From: Ketobacter sp036337295
Lineage (GTDB): Bacteria; Pseudomonadota; Gammaproteobacteria; Pseudomonadales; Ketobacteraceae
Direction: 5' to 3'
Assembly: GCA_036337295.1 (NCBI GenBank)
Contig: JAYZEN010000008.1
Location: 62,001 to 126,000, forward strand
DNA: 64,000 nucleotides
The notes beneath the pieces are model-generated. The model worked only from the letters and a program-made list of their open reading frames with translations, was not told the origin of the DNA and searched no databases. Positions 28,533 through 37,597 of the stretch are shown one piece after another. The number at the start of each line of letters is the position of its first letter. Position 1 is the first letter of the stretch. A program made the translations under genes and the position numbers.

Positions 28533-28786
28533 GAGTTTTGTTTCCTCTCGGCAAACGCAATCAATTTGTTAACAGAGCCGAAATTCTCACGAATCATGTC
28601 TTCCTCACTGACCTTGATTTTGAACGCCTTCTCGAGGAACGTGGCGATCTCCACCAGGCCAAACGAATCAATGATGCCCTCATCGATGAGGGATTCGTCC
28701 AGAGGAATCTCCTCCAGATCCACCATGTAGCTGTTAACGATAAATTCCAACAGCTGCGATCTCGCGTGCTCTGCATTAAAACTCAT
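28529..28786 (-). CDS. Free-standing acyl carrier protein
   Basis: A small acidic helical protein of about 85 residues, with the phosphopantetheine serine in IIDSFGLVE (DSF instead of the usual DSL). It would hold acyl or aminoacyl intermediates as thioesters. I choose ATG 28786 (MSFNAEHARSQ), with GGATGAG about nine bases upstream; a TTG four codons earlier is also open. It lies between asnB and the PP-loop gene and overlaps the latter by 4 bases. It may load the C domain of the NRPS or serve as an independent acyl donor. Confidence 0.88.
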   Translation of the reverse strand: MSFNAEHARSQLLEFIVNSYMVDLEEIPLDESLIDEGIIDSFGLVEIATFLEKAFKIKVSEEDMIRENFGSVNKLIAFAERKQNS

Positions 28787-28815
28787 TTGCTCATCCAATA
28801 TTTAATCTTCTGTTT

Positions 28816-30798
28816 CTAGTGGTACTCGAATACTTCCACTGTGCACTTGTCCAGATCCAGTGGCTGTTGCCGCGGATGGTGGATCCAGTACTGGCATGCC
28901 TGCGTTGACATCAGAAAAGTGAATATCATGTTGTCGCGGTAACCAACATGATCTGGAACACCGTTCTTAAACTTTCGCAGGAACCGGGTCACCATCTTTT
29001 CGTCAAAACAGCCGTATTCAGCGACCTTCGCTGGATTCAGGAGTTCTTCGGCGACTTCCACCAACTCTCCGCCACGATAAAATGCCGCGATATCCGGTGC
29101 CATGTAGGGCCGTTTGGGGCGGTCTATAATATCTTGTGGTATTTGCTCGGCAAATGCTTGTTTGAGCAAATGTTTTTCGGTGAAGCCCTGTAGCTTGTAT
29201 TCATCCGGCAGGGAGAAAACAAACTCAATTAGGTTGTGATCCAAAAAAGGATAGCGTCCTTCGACGCTATTACCCAGGGCCATCCGATCGCCCTGGGAAG
29301 ACAACAAATACCCCTGAAGCAAGGTTTTGATTTCCAGAAAGGAGTTCTTTTGCAGCAGGCTCCAATCTGTAAAATTATTCGGCAGTGTCGCGTCCAGTCT
29401 GGACCCAAGATCCGCCGGGTCCGATTTCAGACCCCAATCCTTGTTCAAGTAGTTCTGTATTATTTTATTGTTGTTCATCCTGATGTTCAGGCCAACAAAA
29501 TTATTACCAAAAGAATTGAGAAACCCTTCATAGTACATCTTAATCAAACCGAACTGTTTGGGATCGGCATAGTGATTCAGATGAGGGTAAAGATTCGATA
29601 TGGCGCTGTCTATCTCCGCCGCACCCTCACCCTGCGACCACCTTTCCAGTATCTTCAGCTCCTTGAAAGTATCGTAGCCAAACAGAATTTCGTCTGCGCC
29701 CTCACCGGTCAATACCACTTTTATATCCGTTTCCCGCACCTTTTTGGAAAGCTGCAGCATGGGAATCGGTGCCGTTCTGAAGATCGGACGCTCACAATGG
29801 TAAATGGTATTGAGAAAGTTTTCGCTTAGGGTTTCACTGCTGATGGAAACCGGGTGATGTTGCGATTGGATTGCTTCGCTCACCAGACGCTGATACCGGC
29901 TTTCATCAAATTGCGCCTGTTCAAACTCCACCGAGAAGGTTTTGAACAGATCCTGCTTGTGCTGTTTCACCAGGCTGGAGATCACCGTGGAATCAATACC
30001 ACCACTCAGATAGGCCCCAACCGGCACATCGCTGCGCAGCCGCAGTTGGACACTCTCATCCAGCTTGGACTTGAACGCCTCCATTGCCTCGTCAAACGAC
30101 AGCGTGCTGACGCCGTCACGGGTCTGCTCACCAATCTCATAGTAACGCTTGCGCTCGGTGAGGCGGCCACCCTGATAGCATTCGTAGGTGCCGGAGGCGA
30201 CCGTGCTGATGTTACGGTAGATCGTGTCCCGGCCCAGGGTATTCCAAAGCAGGGCATGATCCAGCAGCCGCGCAGGATCAATGGCGCGTTCACCCGGAAA
30301 AATCGCATCGAATGCCTTCATCTCCGAGCTGAAATACAGTGCACCGTTGCGCTCCAGCACATAGAGCGGTCGCATTCCCAGGCGGTCCCGCGCCAGGAAC
30401 AGGGCTTGGTTGCGTTTGTCCCACAGTATTATCGCGAACTGACCATTCAATTTGGCCAGGCAGGATGGCCCTTCCTTTTCGTAAAGCTTCTGTATGACTT
30501 CCGTATCACACTTACTGTGGAAAACCACACCATCACGCTCCAGCTCGCGGCGTAATTCGTAGTGGTTGTAGACCTCCCCGTTGTACACCAACGCCGAGGA
30601 TTCGGTAATCATGGGCTGGTGGCCATCCGCCAGATCGAATATGGATAGCCGGGTATGGCCCAAGGCCATACCGTCGCTAAAATAGCAACCCCAGGCATCC
30701 GGCCCACGATGATCCAGTTGAGCTACTCCAAGATAGAGTTGTTCCCGTATCTGCTCCCGCGACAGGCCGGGAGCGTAGATTCCGAATACCCCACACAC
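28816..30798 (-). CDS. asnB: Asparagine synthase, glutamine-hydrolysing (AsnB family)
   Basis: A 660-residue two-domain amidotransferase. The N-terminal glutaminase uses Cys2 (MCGVFGIYAPG), exposed after a GTG start at 30798 preceded by GAGGA. The C-terminal synthetase has the PP motif SGGIDST near residue 270 and LTGEGADE. It may make asparagine, but many AsnB-like enzymes in polysaccharide or peptide loci amidate other carboxylates. As first gene of the coupled operon asnB-ACP-PPloop-oafA-NRPS-hydrolase-PKS, a pathway-specific role is likely. Confidence 0.92.
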   Translation of the reverse strand: MCGVFGIYAPGLSREQIREQLYLGVAQLDHRGPDAWGCYFSDGMALGHTRLSIFDLADGHQPMITESSALVYNGEVYNHYELRRELERDGVVFHSKCDTEVIQKLYEKEGPSCLAKLNGQFAIILWDKRNQALFLARDRLGMRPLYVLERNGALYFSSEMKAFDAIFPGERAIDPARLLDHALLWNTLGRDTIYRNISTVASGTYECYQGGRLTERKRYYEIGEQTRDGVSTLSFDEAMEAFKSKLDESVQLRLRSDVPVGAYLSGGIDSTVISSLVKQHKQDLFKTFSVEFEQAQFDESRYQRLVSEAIQSQHHPVSISSETLSENFLNTIYHCERPIFRTAPIPMLQLSKKVRETDIKVVLTGEGADEILFGYDTFKELKILERWSQGEGAAEIDSAISNLYPHLNHYADPKQFGLIKMYYEGFLNSFGNNFVGLNIRMNNNKIIQNYLNKDWGLKSDPADLGSRLDATLPNNFTDWSLLQKNSFLEIKTLLQGYLLSSQGDRMALGNSVEGRYPFLDHNLIEFVFSLPDEYKLQGFTEKHLLKQAFAEQIPQDIIDRPKRPYMAPDIAAFYRGGELVEVAEELLNPAKVAEYGCFDEKMVTRFLRKFKNGVPDHVGYRDNMIFTFLMSTQACQYWIHHPRQQPLDLDKCTVEVFEYH

Positions 30799-31134
30799 AC
30801 GCTGTGTCCTCTACTAAATGAAAGAAAAGCCTATACGCACTCCAAACTTCAACTCTTATTCACCTAGTTCAGGTGGTTGATATTCTTGAGTATAGTTGAT
30901 ATCTAGGATTCAACTTCCCAAACATCGATCCGCTGGCCTCAAGCCTGGCCAGTGACACGCACGCTGTATGGGACCTGGGCTTGCCACGAAAGCGGCTTGA
31001 ATCAGGAGAGCGATTACGCTCATCTTTGGTTAACTGCCTATTTAATCTACGCAGATATTATGCCAACCTAGCCCACCTAGCGTCATTCGCGGTAGTTTTG
31101 CATCGACCATTTGGTAATAGGGGTGAGAAGCAAC
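30799..31134. other. Divergent intergenic region between asnB and a hydrolase gene
   Basis: No gene seen in this 336-base stretch, which must carry the promoters for the thiotemplate operon (left) and the hydrolase (right). Notable elements are the inverted repeat CACCT-AGTTC-AGGTG at 30861-30875 and two copies of GTTGATAT at 30876-30883 and 30895-30902, 19 bases apart. A TATACT on the minus strand between the two copies could be a -10, but no good -35 partner was found. Confidence 0.5.
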
Positions 31135-31992
31135 ATGTTCCAGGGAAGCCTGAAGGTATCCGTATTCGTTCTGATCGTGATTTTGGGTATCTTTGTCGCC
31201 ACCAAGGCCCACAAATCCTATAGCAAGCAGCAGGAGCGTAAAGCCTATCGACAGATGCAGCTCAGCGTGGCGGACAAAATGGTGGCGGGGCACTACCATA
31301 ACGCTGAGCTGGATGTGCAGATGCCCTATCGGCTATTCGTACCAAAACCTCCTACGGTCGCAACAGACCAGGCCTTTCCCATCATTCTGGCACTCCACAG
31401 TGGGCGTGGTCGGGCCAATGACAACATCAAGCAGATTGATCACACCATTGAGCTCCTCATCTCAGATCTCGTCCAGGGGATCGAGCCCGCTTATGTACTC
31501 GCGCCCCAGGCAGATGAATGGACCCACTGGGTCGACTATGACTCCTTTTCCCCTCCCTTCCTGAATTTCAGCCAGCAGGAGATCCCCCAAAGCGATAACC
31601 TGAAAACCGCGATCCAGCTGCTTCAGCATATTATTGAAACCTATGGAATCGACCGGGAACGGGTGTATATCACCGGAATTTCCATGGGTGGCGAAGGCAC
31701 CTGGGACGCTCTGACGTACTACCCGGATCTATTCGCTGCGGCCATCCCGTTGAACGGCGCCGGTGATCCGGCGGCCCTGCCCCGAGTTGAGCGCATGCCG
31801 ATCCGGTTCTTCCATGGCAGTGCCGATACCATTACTCCGGTTGAGAACAGCCGGGCGCTGAACCAGGCGTTGCAGAGCTTTCCCAACAACGCCGTCTATA
31901 CCGAACTGCCCAACGCCGGGCACGATATACGGGATCAGGTCTACACCAAAGAGCTGTTCGAATGGTTATTCGCACAAAAGAAGGACGCTTAA
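31135..31992 (+). CDS. Membrane-anchored alpha/beta hydrolase (paralogue of the 22241 gene)
   Basis: A 285-residue predicted periplasmic esterase with an N-terminal anchor helix (about residues 7-23). Catalytic elements are the nucleophile in GISMGGEG, an aspartate in HGSADTITP and a histidine in NAGHDI. It shares the order and wording of motifs (YITGISMG, FAAAIPLNG, LALHSGRGRAND) with the hydrolase inside the NRPS/PKS operon. I start at ATG 31135, behind GGGGTGAG, rather than at TTG 31111. Its stop overlaps the convergent acetyltransferase stop by 4 bases. Confidence 0.85.
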   Translation: MFQGSLKVSVFVLIVILGIFVATKAHKSYSKQQERKAYRQMQLSVADKMVAGHYHNAELDVQMPYRLFVPKPPTVATDQAFPIILALHSGRGRANDNIKQIDHTIELLISDLVQGIEPAYVLAPQADEWTHWVDYDSFSPPFLNFSQQEIPQSDNLKTAIQLLQHIIETYGIDRERVYITGISMGGEGTWDALTYYPDLFAAAIPLNGAGDPAALPRVERMPIRFFHGSADTITPVENSRALNQALQSFPNNAVYTELPNAGHDIRDQVYTKELFEWLFAQKKDA

Positions 31993-32702
31993 GGCAGTGT
32001 AAAGCTCTTAAGCAGTTTGACGTTGCAGTCATCCAGGTAGGGGAAATCACCTTCGATTAACTCCTCAATGCTGCGCTCCCACCATTTCAATGCATTGAGT
32101 TCAGCAACCACTTCAGGATCAAACCGATCCCGAATTTTTTTGGCCGGGTTGCCGCCAACAATGGCAAAGGCCGGCACGTCCCTGGTCACAACGGAGTTGG
32201 CTCCGATGATGGCGCCGTCCCCAATGGTTCTGCAGCCTGGCAATATCAGAGTGCCGCGCCCGATCCACACATCACTGCCGATGGTGAGGGGATTATCGCT
32301 ATCCAACTCGATGGTGTCGCTTTCCACAAGACCCAATTCGTGGTTATAGAAGAATGGGTGCTGGGTTAAGCGGGTGTAAGGATGATTGCGTCGCAGTATC
32401 GTGACTTCTTCGGCAACAGAGACATAGGAACCAATGGTGGTTCCCGGTGGGAACGAACGCCGGAAACAGCCATAGCTGTATCTTCCCACGGTGATCTGGT
32501 GATAATCCTTAAAGATTTTTCTTAGCGTTTTCGAGAAAAATTCTCCAGCCTCCAGGCGCTTGACGATGCGTGTAATGTAGGGCCTCAGTCTTCGTTGGGC
32601 ATACAGAACATAGAAGCAATGGCTGAATCTGGATTCGGATACGTCCTGTTTTGCTTTCGCCCACGCGAGCTCCCTTACTTTCTCTGAGTTGCGCTCAGTC
32701 AT
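31989..32702 (-). CDS. CatB-related O-acetyltransferase (left-handed beta-helix)
   Basis: A 237-residue hexapeptide-repeat acyltransferase, expected to use acetyl-CoA on a sugar hydroxyl or amine. It has the N-terminal signature RLEAGEFFSKTLRKIF and VGRYSYGCF, the likely catalytic His in NHPYTR, and helix-forming repeats IGSDVWIGRGTLI and GDGAIIGANSVV. ATG 32702 overlaps the flippase stop (TGATG), so it ends the leftward wzz operon. Its sequence resembles the C-terminal domains of the PKS (18547) and the large NRPS (46165). Confidence 0.92.
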   Translation of the reverse strand: MTERNSEKVRELAWAKAKQDVSESRFSHCFYVLYAQRRLRPYITRIVKRLEAGEFFSKTLRKIFKDYHQITVGRYSYGCFRRSFPPGTTIGSYVSVAEEVTILRRNHPYTRLTQHPFFYNHELGLVESDTIELDSDNPLTIGSDVWIGRGTLILPGCRTIGDGAIIGANSVVTRDVPAFAIVGGNPAKKIRDRFDPEVVAELNALKWWERSIEELIEGDFPYLDDCNVKLLKSFTLP

Positions 32703-34153
32703 CAAGATGCCCTATTCAACAAGCGTCGATACTGCTGGATTACAAACTGTCGGGTTGTGTTATCAACCATCGCCACAAAAACACCCAGCACCAGGCTCGC
32801 CAGAACCGCCTCCACCAGGCGAATGAGGGTTGAGGACAAACTGCTTAAGTCGGGAGCCGGTACGACAAAGTATACAAAAGCACAGATAGCGGAACTGACG
32901 AAAAGCTGAATCAACATACAGTTTATATACTTCGATTTACTGCTTGGTAGCTTCAACAAATATAATGCCGCTATCAATGCAAAAACCTCGCCGATCAAGC
33001 CGCTCAGTGCGATCCACTCAACAGAAAGCTTATAGTAAGCGAAAATCAACGCCAGAATCAGTGCTACAGTTCGTACAATGTTGGAATACATGGGGTTTTT
33101 TGTGTCTGCCTGTGACGTTGCCATGACCGTGGGCGCAATCCGGATAATCCGCATGCCCTGCATGAGCCCCAATATGGCGATCACCGTACCGCCGGCAAGG
33201 TACTTTTCACCGTAACTGAGGTTGATAAAAGCAGCTCCGCCGATGGTGAAAAAAATAGCACAAAAAACCGCAACCGAAGTACAGAAGACGATCGAAAGCA
33301 TGCCCACTGAGATGAACCTGGTTTCGTCATCGCGACTTTTCGACAGCACGGGCAGCAACAGAAACCCGCTCACCTTGGCAAACAACAGCGTGGGCATCAT
33401 GGTGAGCGCGAATGCAGCGCCATACCAGCCCAGTATTTCCATACTGTATTGAGCGCCAATGATGGCCTTATCACCCTGAAATATGGCAAACATCAACAGA
33501 CCATTGATCAACAGTGGCCAGCCGAAATTTAGCTTCTTGTAGATCAATTCTTTGTTGATGGTCCAGCGGTAAGGACGGGTTGCCAACACGTGCGACAGCA
33601 GCACGCTCACTGCCGTCTGGGCAATCACGATCACCAACATAACGCGATAGTCACCCAGCCAACGGGCCAAAGGATAGGCCGCGGCAATCACTACAATCTG
33701 GGGAATAGAGTCGATATAGGCGGTTGCCGTAAACTTCAAATCCCGCTGTTGGGTAACACTGTCAAAATGGGTAAAGCCCTTGATGAACGGGATTACCGCC
33801 AACATCTGAAATGCCCAGATTAGCTCAGGCAGGTCAAACAGGTTGGCTACCGGAGAAGCCAACAGGAACAAAATCAGCGCCATTACGAAAGACTTGGACC
33901 ATTGCAGTAAGTGCGCTGACGCCAGCATGTCGTCAGAGGACCCTTTTTTGTCTTGTACCAGGATTCTGTCGAATGCCATGTTCCCGCTCATTTCAATCAG
34001 CGAGACCGTTAAGGCAAATATCGTTGCGATACCATAATCTTCAACACTGATGAGTCGAGCAACGATGATATTACGGAAAAAGGTACACAACGCCACCAAC
34101 AACTGGCTTGTCGTTAACAGCGATGCGCCTTTTACCAACTTTTTGAATGCCAT
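32702..34153 (-). CDS. Wzx-like polysaccharide flippase
   Basis: A 483-residue membrane protein of the oligosaccharide flippase superfamily with about 12-14 helices. The N-terminus (KGASLLTTSQLLVALCTFFRNIIVAR) and the ISVEDYGIATIFALTV stretch are typical. It would flip undecaprenyl-diphosphate-linked repeat units to the periplasm. It lies in the operon wzz-kinase-pyruvyltransferase-FrhB-flippase-acetyltransferase. ATG start at 34153. Confidence 0.9.
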   Translation of the reverse strand: MAFKKLVKGASLLTTSQLLVALCTFFRNIIVARLISVEDYGIATIFALTVSLIEMSGNMAFDRILVQDKKGSSDDMLASAHLLQWSKSFVMALILFLLASPVANLFDLPELIWAFQMLAVIPFIKGFTHFDSVTQQRDLKFTATAYIDSIPQIVVIAAAYPLARWLGDYRVMLVIVIAQTAVSVLLSHVLATRPYRWTINKELIYKKLNFGWPLLINGLLMFAIFQGDKAIIGAQYSMEILGWYGAAFALTMMPTLLFAKVSGFLLLPVLSKSRDDETRFISVGMLSIVFCTSVAVFCAIFFTIGGAAFINLSYGEKYLAGGTVIAILGLMQGMRIIRIAPTVMATSQADTKNPMYSNIVRTVALILALIFAYYKLSVEWIALSGLIGEVFALIAALYLLKLPSSKSKYINCMLIQLFVSSAICAFVYFVVPAPDLSSLSSTLIRLVEAVLASLVLGVFVAMVDNTTRQFVIQQYRRLLNRAS

Positions 34154-34206
34154 GCCCAGAGCTTCCTGAGTGGATCGTGCCGTGCTAACGCCAGCGTTAC
34201 GATCGC

Positions 34207-35442
34207 TTAACCACGAGAGACGTTGATTCTTTTATTCAATGATTTACGGAACACCCGTTTGACGGTTCCCGTGAAGGATTGGATTTTTTCCTTCATTGGA
34301 AGCTCCTTCCACCAGAACTGAAATAATGGGAACCCTTTGAACCTCGGCACTGCGCCCCCCAGTACAGCCAGCACAATCAATCGTGCCCACAACATTCCCC
34401 TGGTGCGCATCAGGTTCGGCTGCGACCGCGGCAACAAGCTGGGATCTTCGCCGACAACATTGATGTATCCGGCCGCTTCGGCCGCTTTCAGGTAACGCAG
34501 ACCCTTTTCCGTCCGGGCAATAATCAGAGAGCTGCCGTGCTCCCCTTCTTTTATATCCCGATACCAGGGATCGCCCACCGCTATGTCAGCAAACTCTGCG
34601 GTATGGTCTGGGCAGATATAGCAGCGCCACTGTCTGAAACTCTGCAAAAATCCCCAGGACTCTGCGTAGGTGAGTTCGCTGGATTTTCCAGAATCTTCTT
34701 CCGCTCTCCACATACCCGGCCAACCTTCACCCCGGTACTTTAAACGCACCAGATTCTGCTGCTCGATTTTCTGGCGCTTGATCAGTTCAAGGTTGCCATT
34801 GGTCGAAGGTGCACCTGCGCAGAAAAAGCCGATTTTAATGGCCATCTCATTGGCACCGGATTCAGCCTCCCAACTGGAAACCGCGGCAACATCGCAGGGC
34901 TTGCCAATGAACACCGTACGCTTGCTGTCTGCCGCAACGTCATTGATTTTTTCGCAAGGGCTGGCGGGGGCATAGCGAGATCCTTCTCGCATCAACAAGT
35001 CCTGTTTAGTAGAGCTGAAGACAGTCTCATTGAGGTAAGGCTTATCGGCTTTGCTTGCCACATGCAGTACTTTGTTTGCACCGCCCTGCTCAATCCCATA
35101 GAGCGCCAGCGCCGTAGCCGCACCACCACTGGAACCCCTGAATCGAATATCCGGATCGCTGGCGTGTGCCTCCCACACGCCCAGAATGGGGCCCCAACCC
35201 GCCACCAGGCTTTTCACCAGTTGCGGATCATTGTGGGAAAAGCGGTGCTCTAACTGATGCCCCGGGCAATGCTTGAATGCTTTGCCAGACTCCGGCTCCG
35301 GCGTGGCCTTAAGCTTCGGCCGCATTCCCAAGTGGGGAATATCCGCCATGTAGAATCGTTGCGGCTCCATTGCAGCACACATTCCACAACCTGTGCACAA
35401 CTGCCATTCAACAACGTCATCAATGTTTTTAACCTTGATCAT
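34207..35442 (-). CDS. FrhB-family (coenzyme F420 hydrogenase/dehydrogenase beta-like) iron-sulfur protein
   Basis: A 411-residue protein related to the beta subunit of F420-reducing hydrogenase. A ferredoxin-type ligand set is at C16-x2-C19-x2-C22 (LCTGCGMC), with a further Cys-Pro at 59. Further conserved features are SSGGAATALALYGIE near 105, IGKPCDVAA, and CYICPDHTAEFADIAVGDPW. Homologues occur beside pyruvyltransferase genes in exopolysaccharide loci; their redox role there is not settled. It lies 33 bases downstream of the pyruvyltransferase-family gene. Confidence 0.88.
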   Translation of the reverse strand: MIKVKNIDDVVEWQLCTGCGMCAAMEPQRFYMADIPHLGMRPKLKATPEPESGKAFKHCPGHQLEHRFSHNDPQLVKSLVAGWGPILGVWEAHASDPDIRFRGSSGGAATALALYGIEQGGANKVLHVASKADKPYLNETVFSSTKQDLLMREGSRYAPASPCEKINDVAADSKRTVFIGKPCDVAAVSSWEAESGANEMAIKIGFFCAGAPSTNGNLELIKRQKIEQQNLVRLKYRGEGWPGMWRAEEDSGKSSELTYAESWGFLQSFRQWRCYICPDHTAEFADIAVGDPWYRDIKEGEHGSSLIIARTEKGLRYLKAAEAAGYINVVGEDPSLLPRSQPNLMRTRGMLWARLIVLAVLGGAVPRFKGFPLFQFWWKELPMKEKIQSFTGTVKRVFRKSLNKRINVSRG

Positions 35443-35475
35443 GATGCACTCTTGAGAAAAAAGAAGTGAATGAAT

Positions 35476-36744
35476 CTATCGGGAAATGCTAGATACGATT
35501 TCTTCGAACTGGCGGTGTGCGCGCTGCTTCAATAACGGAATATCTCGTTCCAACTCTTCTTTGGTTTTTGATCTCAACGCCCAGGAATTTATCAGCTGAT
35601 CCAACAGGTTTTCCGTCGTTTCCTGGCGGGCATCAAACACCATTGCCTCCTGGCCGGCGGTGGCAAACACGCCTCGGGTTTTACCACTGTAGGCTATCGC
35701 GGCGGTGGGCACTGCCTGCGAAAGAGAACCGACGGTGGAATGCATGCGCGTGCCGGTAAACCAGTCACATTGGCCGATGACCCCCTTGATCTCACATTGG
35801 TCGTAGTCACCGTTTACGACTTTAATGCGCTGTTGTTGTGATTCACTGAAATGGGATTTCAGCTTTTCACAGGCAGACAGATCCGATTCATAATGCCCAT
35901 AGGGCGCGTGAACGTGGGGCACCAGCCAAACATCACCGGCTGACTGATTGAGTACATGCTCAATGAACGTTTTAAGCAGTTTGTGATAATCAACCTTGAT
36001 GCCGTACTGGGATTTCGCGTTCTCGGGATCGTTATAGATCAATCCGCTGACATTGATGCCGAACACTTCCGTGGATGGCTCCCTGGGGGGAGTCAAACCT
36101 TTTGCATCCACTTGCTCTTTGCTGGCGGCGGGCAACAAGAATGCTACGTCCACTCCCTGCTTGTGCACCTCGGGATTGAAGTCCCCACCCAACAATTCCT
36201 GCATATATTCAAATGAGTACTGGTCGCGGGCATACGCCAAGCGGGATCTTCGTATCAAATCCTGCGCCACTGCTCTCGGTTCGCCACCTTCCACAAAGGG
36301 ACCATAGGTCTGTGGCAGCAGTACCAGGGGAATATTGTTTTCCACCGCGATGATTTTGGGTAACACAATCGCTTCAAAACGTCTCTTACCGTACAAGTCC
36401 GTAAAGCTATCACCACCGCTAATGTCCAACAACGCATTGGCATTGCGGAACATTTTGGCAGTTTTGGACGCCAGGGGCCCAAGCTTGATGGAATATCGAA
36501 TGTTGATGAACGCAGAAGGATCGTAAAACCGGCGGGTGTGTTTGGCAGCAACCACATCACAGGTTTGATTGCCGTTTACTGCGAACTGCTCTGTTGTTTT
36601 GTGACTTCCGTGCCCCAGTATATTGATGTGAGCATCTTCCCGTTGTTTCAGTATATTGGCTACCGTGGAATAACATAGTGCAGAGACGCCCAAATTTCCC
36701 GTATCAGGTGCAGCACCAGCCAGGATGAGTTCCAGCCCGCTCAT
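35476..36744 (-). CDS. Polysaccharide pyruvyl transferase family protein
   Basis: Predicted transferase of a pyruvyl ketal, or a related two-domain GT-B-like enzyme, acting on polysaccharide repeat units. The N-terminal GAAPDTGNLGVSALCYS and the internal SGGDSFTDLYGKRR and LLPQTYGPF are family features; the second half has TGTRMHSTVGSLS. I start at ATG 36744 (MSGLELILAG; GGGGAAGGA immediately upstream) rather than TTG 36756. Length 422. The donor is inferred to be phosphoenolpyruvate from the family only. Confidence 0.88.
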   Translation of the reverse strand: MSGLELILAGAAPDTGNLGVSALCYSTVANILKQREDAHINILGHGSHKTTEQFAVNGNQTCDVVAAKHTRRFYDPSAFINIRYSIKLGPLASKTAKMFRNANALLDISGGDSFTDLYGKRRFEAIVLPKIIAVENNIPLVLLPQTYGPFVEGGEPRAVAQDLIRRSRLAYARDQYSFEYMQELLGGDFNPEVHKQGVDVAFLLPAASKEQVDAKGLTPPREPSTEVFGINVSGLIYNDPENAKSQYGIKVDYHKLLKTFIEHVLNQSAGDVWLVPHVHAPYGHYESDLSACEKLKSHFSESQQQRIKVVNGDYDQCEIKGVIGQCDWFTGTRMHSTVGSLSQAVPTAAIAYSGKTRGVFATAGQEAMVFDARQETTENLLDQLINSWALRSKTKEELERDIPLLKQRAHRQFEEIVSSISR

Positions 36745-36759
36745 TTCCTTCCCCAAAAA

Positions 36760-37569
36760 TTAATTGTAGATCGGCAGATCTTTCGCTTGATCTGATTTGT
36801 TCAGCACTGTTCCCAGCAAAGGATTGGTGCCCACGGCTTCCAAAGCGTTTTCTACTTCCTTTGGCGTATTCTTACCTGCCTCAACAACAAGCAAAGAACA
36901 GTCCACATAAGGCAAAAACACCAAAACCTCATCCGACACCAGCGTGGGTGGCAAATCGAAAATAACCAGTCTCGATTCATATCGCGCTTTCAATTCCTGC
37001 ACCAGGTTCTTAACCATGGGCGACGATATTTGTTCCGATGAGTTCACGATGCCTCTTTTCCCCGGCAGGACCACCAAACGCTCAATACCAGGATGCACGA
37101 GGATTTCCTCGATTCCTGAGGTACCATCAAAATAATCGTGAATGCCATGTTCTGGATGCAAACCAAAATAACGATGGATACTGGGCTTACTCAGATCCAT
37201 ATCAACCAGCAGTACTGTCTGGTTCCCCTCCATTGCCATACTCACCGCAAGATTGACAGCAACCAGCGATTTACCTGCCCCTTCCGTGGGTGCCGTGATC
37301 GCCAAAGTATTCCAGTTTTTTTTGCGCATCTGTTGCAGAATCTTGGTTCTCAGAACCTGAAAGCGCTTGGCGCGGGGGTCAAGGTTGCCTTGAGCAATGA
37401 TGCGATTGGCGAGCAGCGTATCCGGGGTCACCTCCACCGTGCGGGTGTTGGTATACTGAGGGTAGAGCTTGCCAGAGCGGTCATCCCCCACATTGGCGGG
37501 TTCTGCCGCCTGATTCCCGATTCCAAGCTCCTGCTTTCCATGCTCAACAATCGATTTTATTCGACTCAT
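36760..37569 (-). CDS. CpsD/CapB-type tyrosine autokinase (exopolysaccharide, XrtA-system type)
   Basis: A 269-residue cytoplasmic BY-kinase-like P-loop protein that normally pairs with a Wzz-type partner to control polymer assembly. Walker A is at 93-101 (APTEGAGKS), Walker A' at 119-126 (VLLVDMDL), and Walker B near IFDLPP. It lies 28 bases after the wzz-type gene and has AGGAGG before ATG 37569. The C-terminus ends in PIYN with a single tyrosine, not the usual tyrosine cluster, so autophosphorylation may be reduced or occur elsewhere. Confidence 0.88.
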   Translation of the reverse strand: MSRIKSIVEHGKQELGIGNQAAEPANVGDDRSGKLYPQYTNTRTVEVTPDTLLANRIIAQGNLDPRAKRFQVLRTKILQQMRKKNWNTLAITAPTEGAGKSLVAVNLAVSMAMEGNQTVLLVDMDLSKPSIHRYFGLHPEHGIHDYFDGTSGIEEILVHPGIERLVVLPGKRGIVNSSEQISSPMVKNLVQELKARYESRLVIFDLPPTLVSDEVLVFLPYVDCSLLVVEAGKNTPKEVENALEAVGTNPLLGTVLNKSDQAKDLPIYN

Positions 37570-37597
37570 CCAAGCAACCTCCTAAAATCGGTCATAA

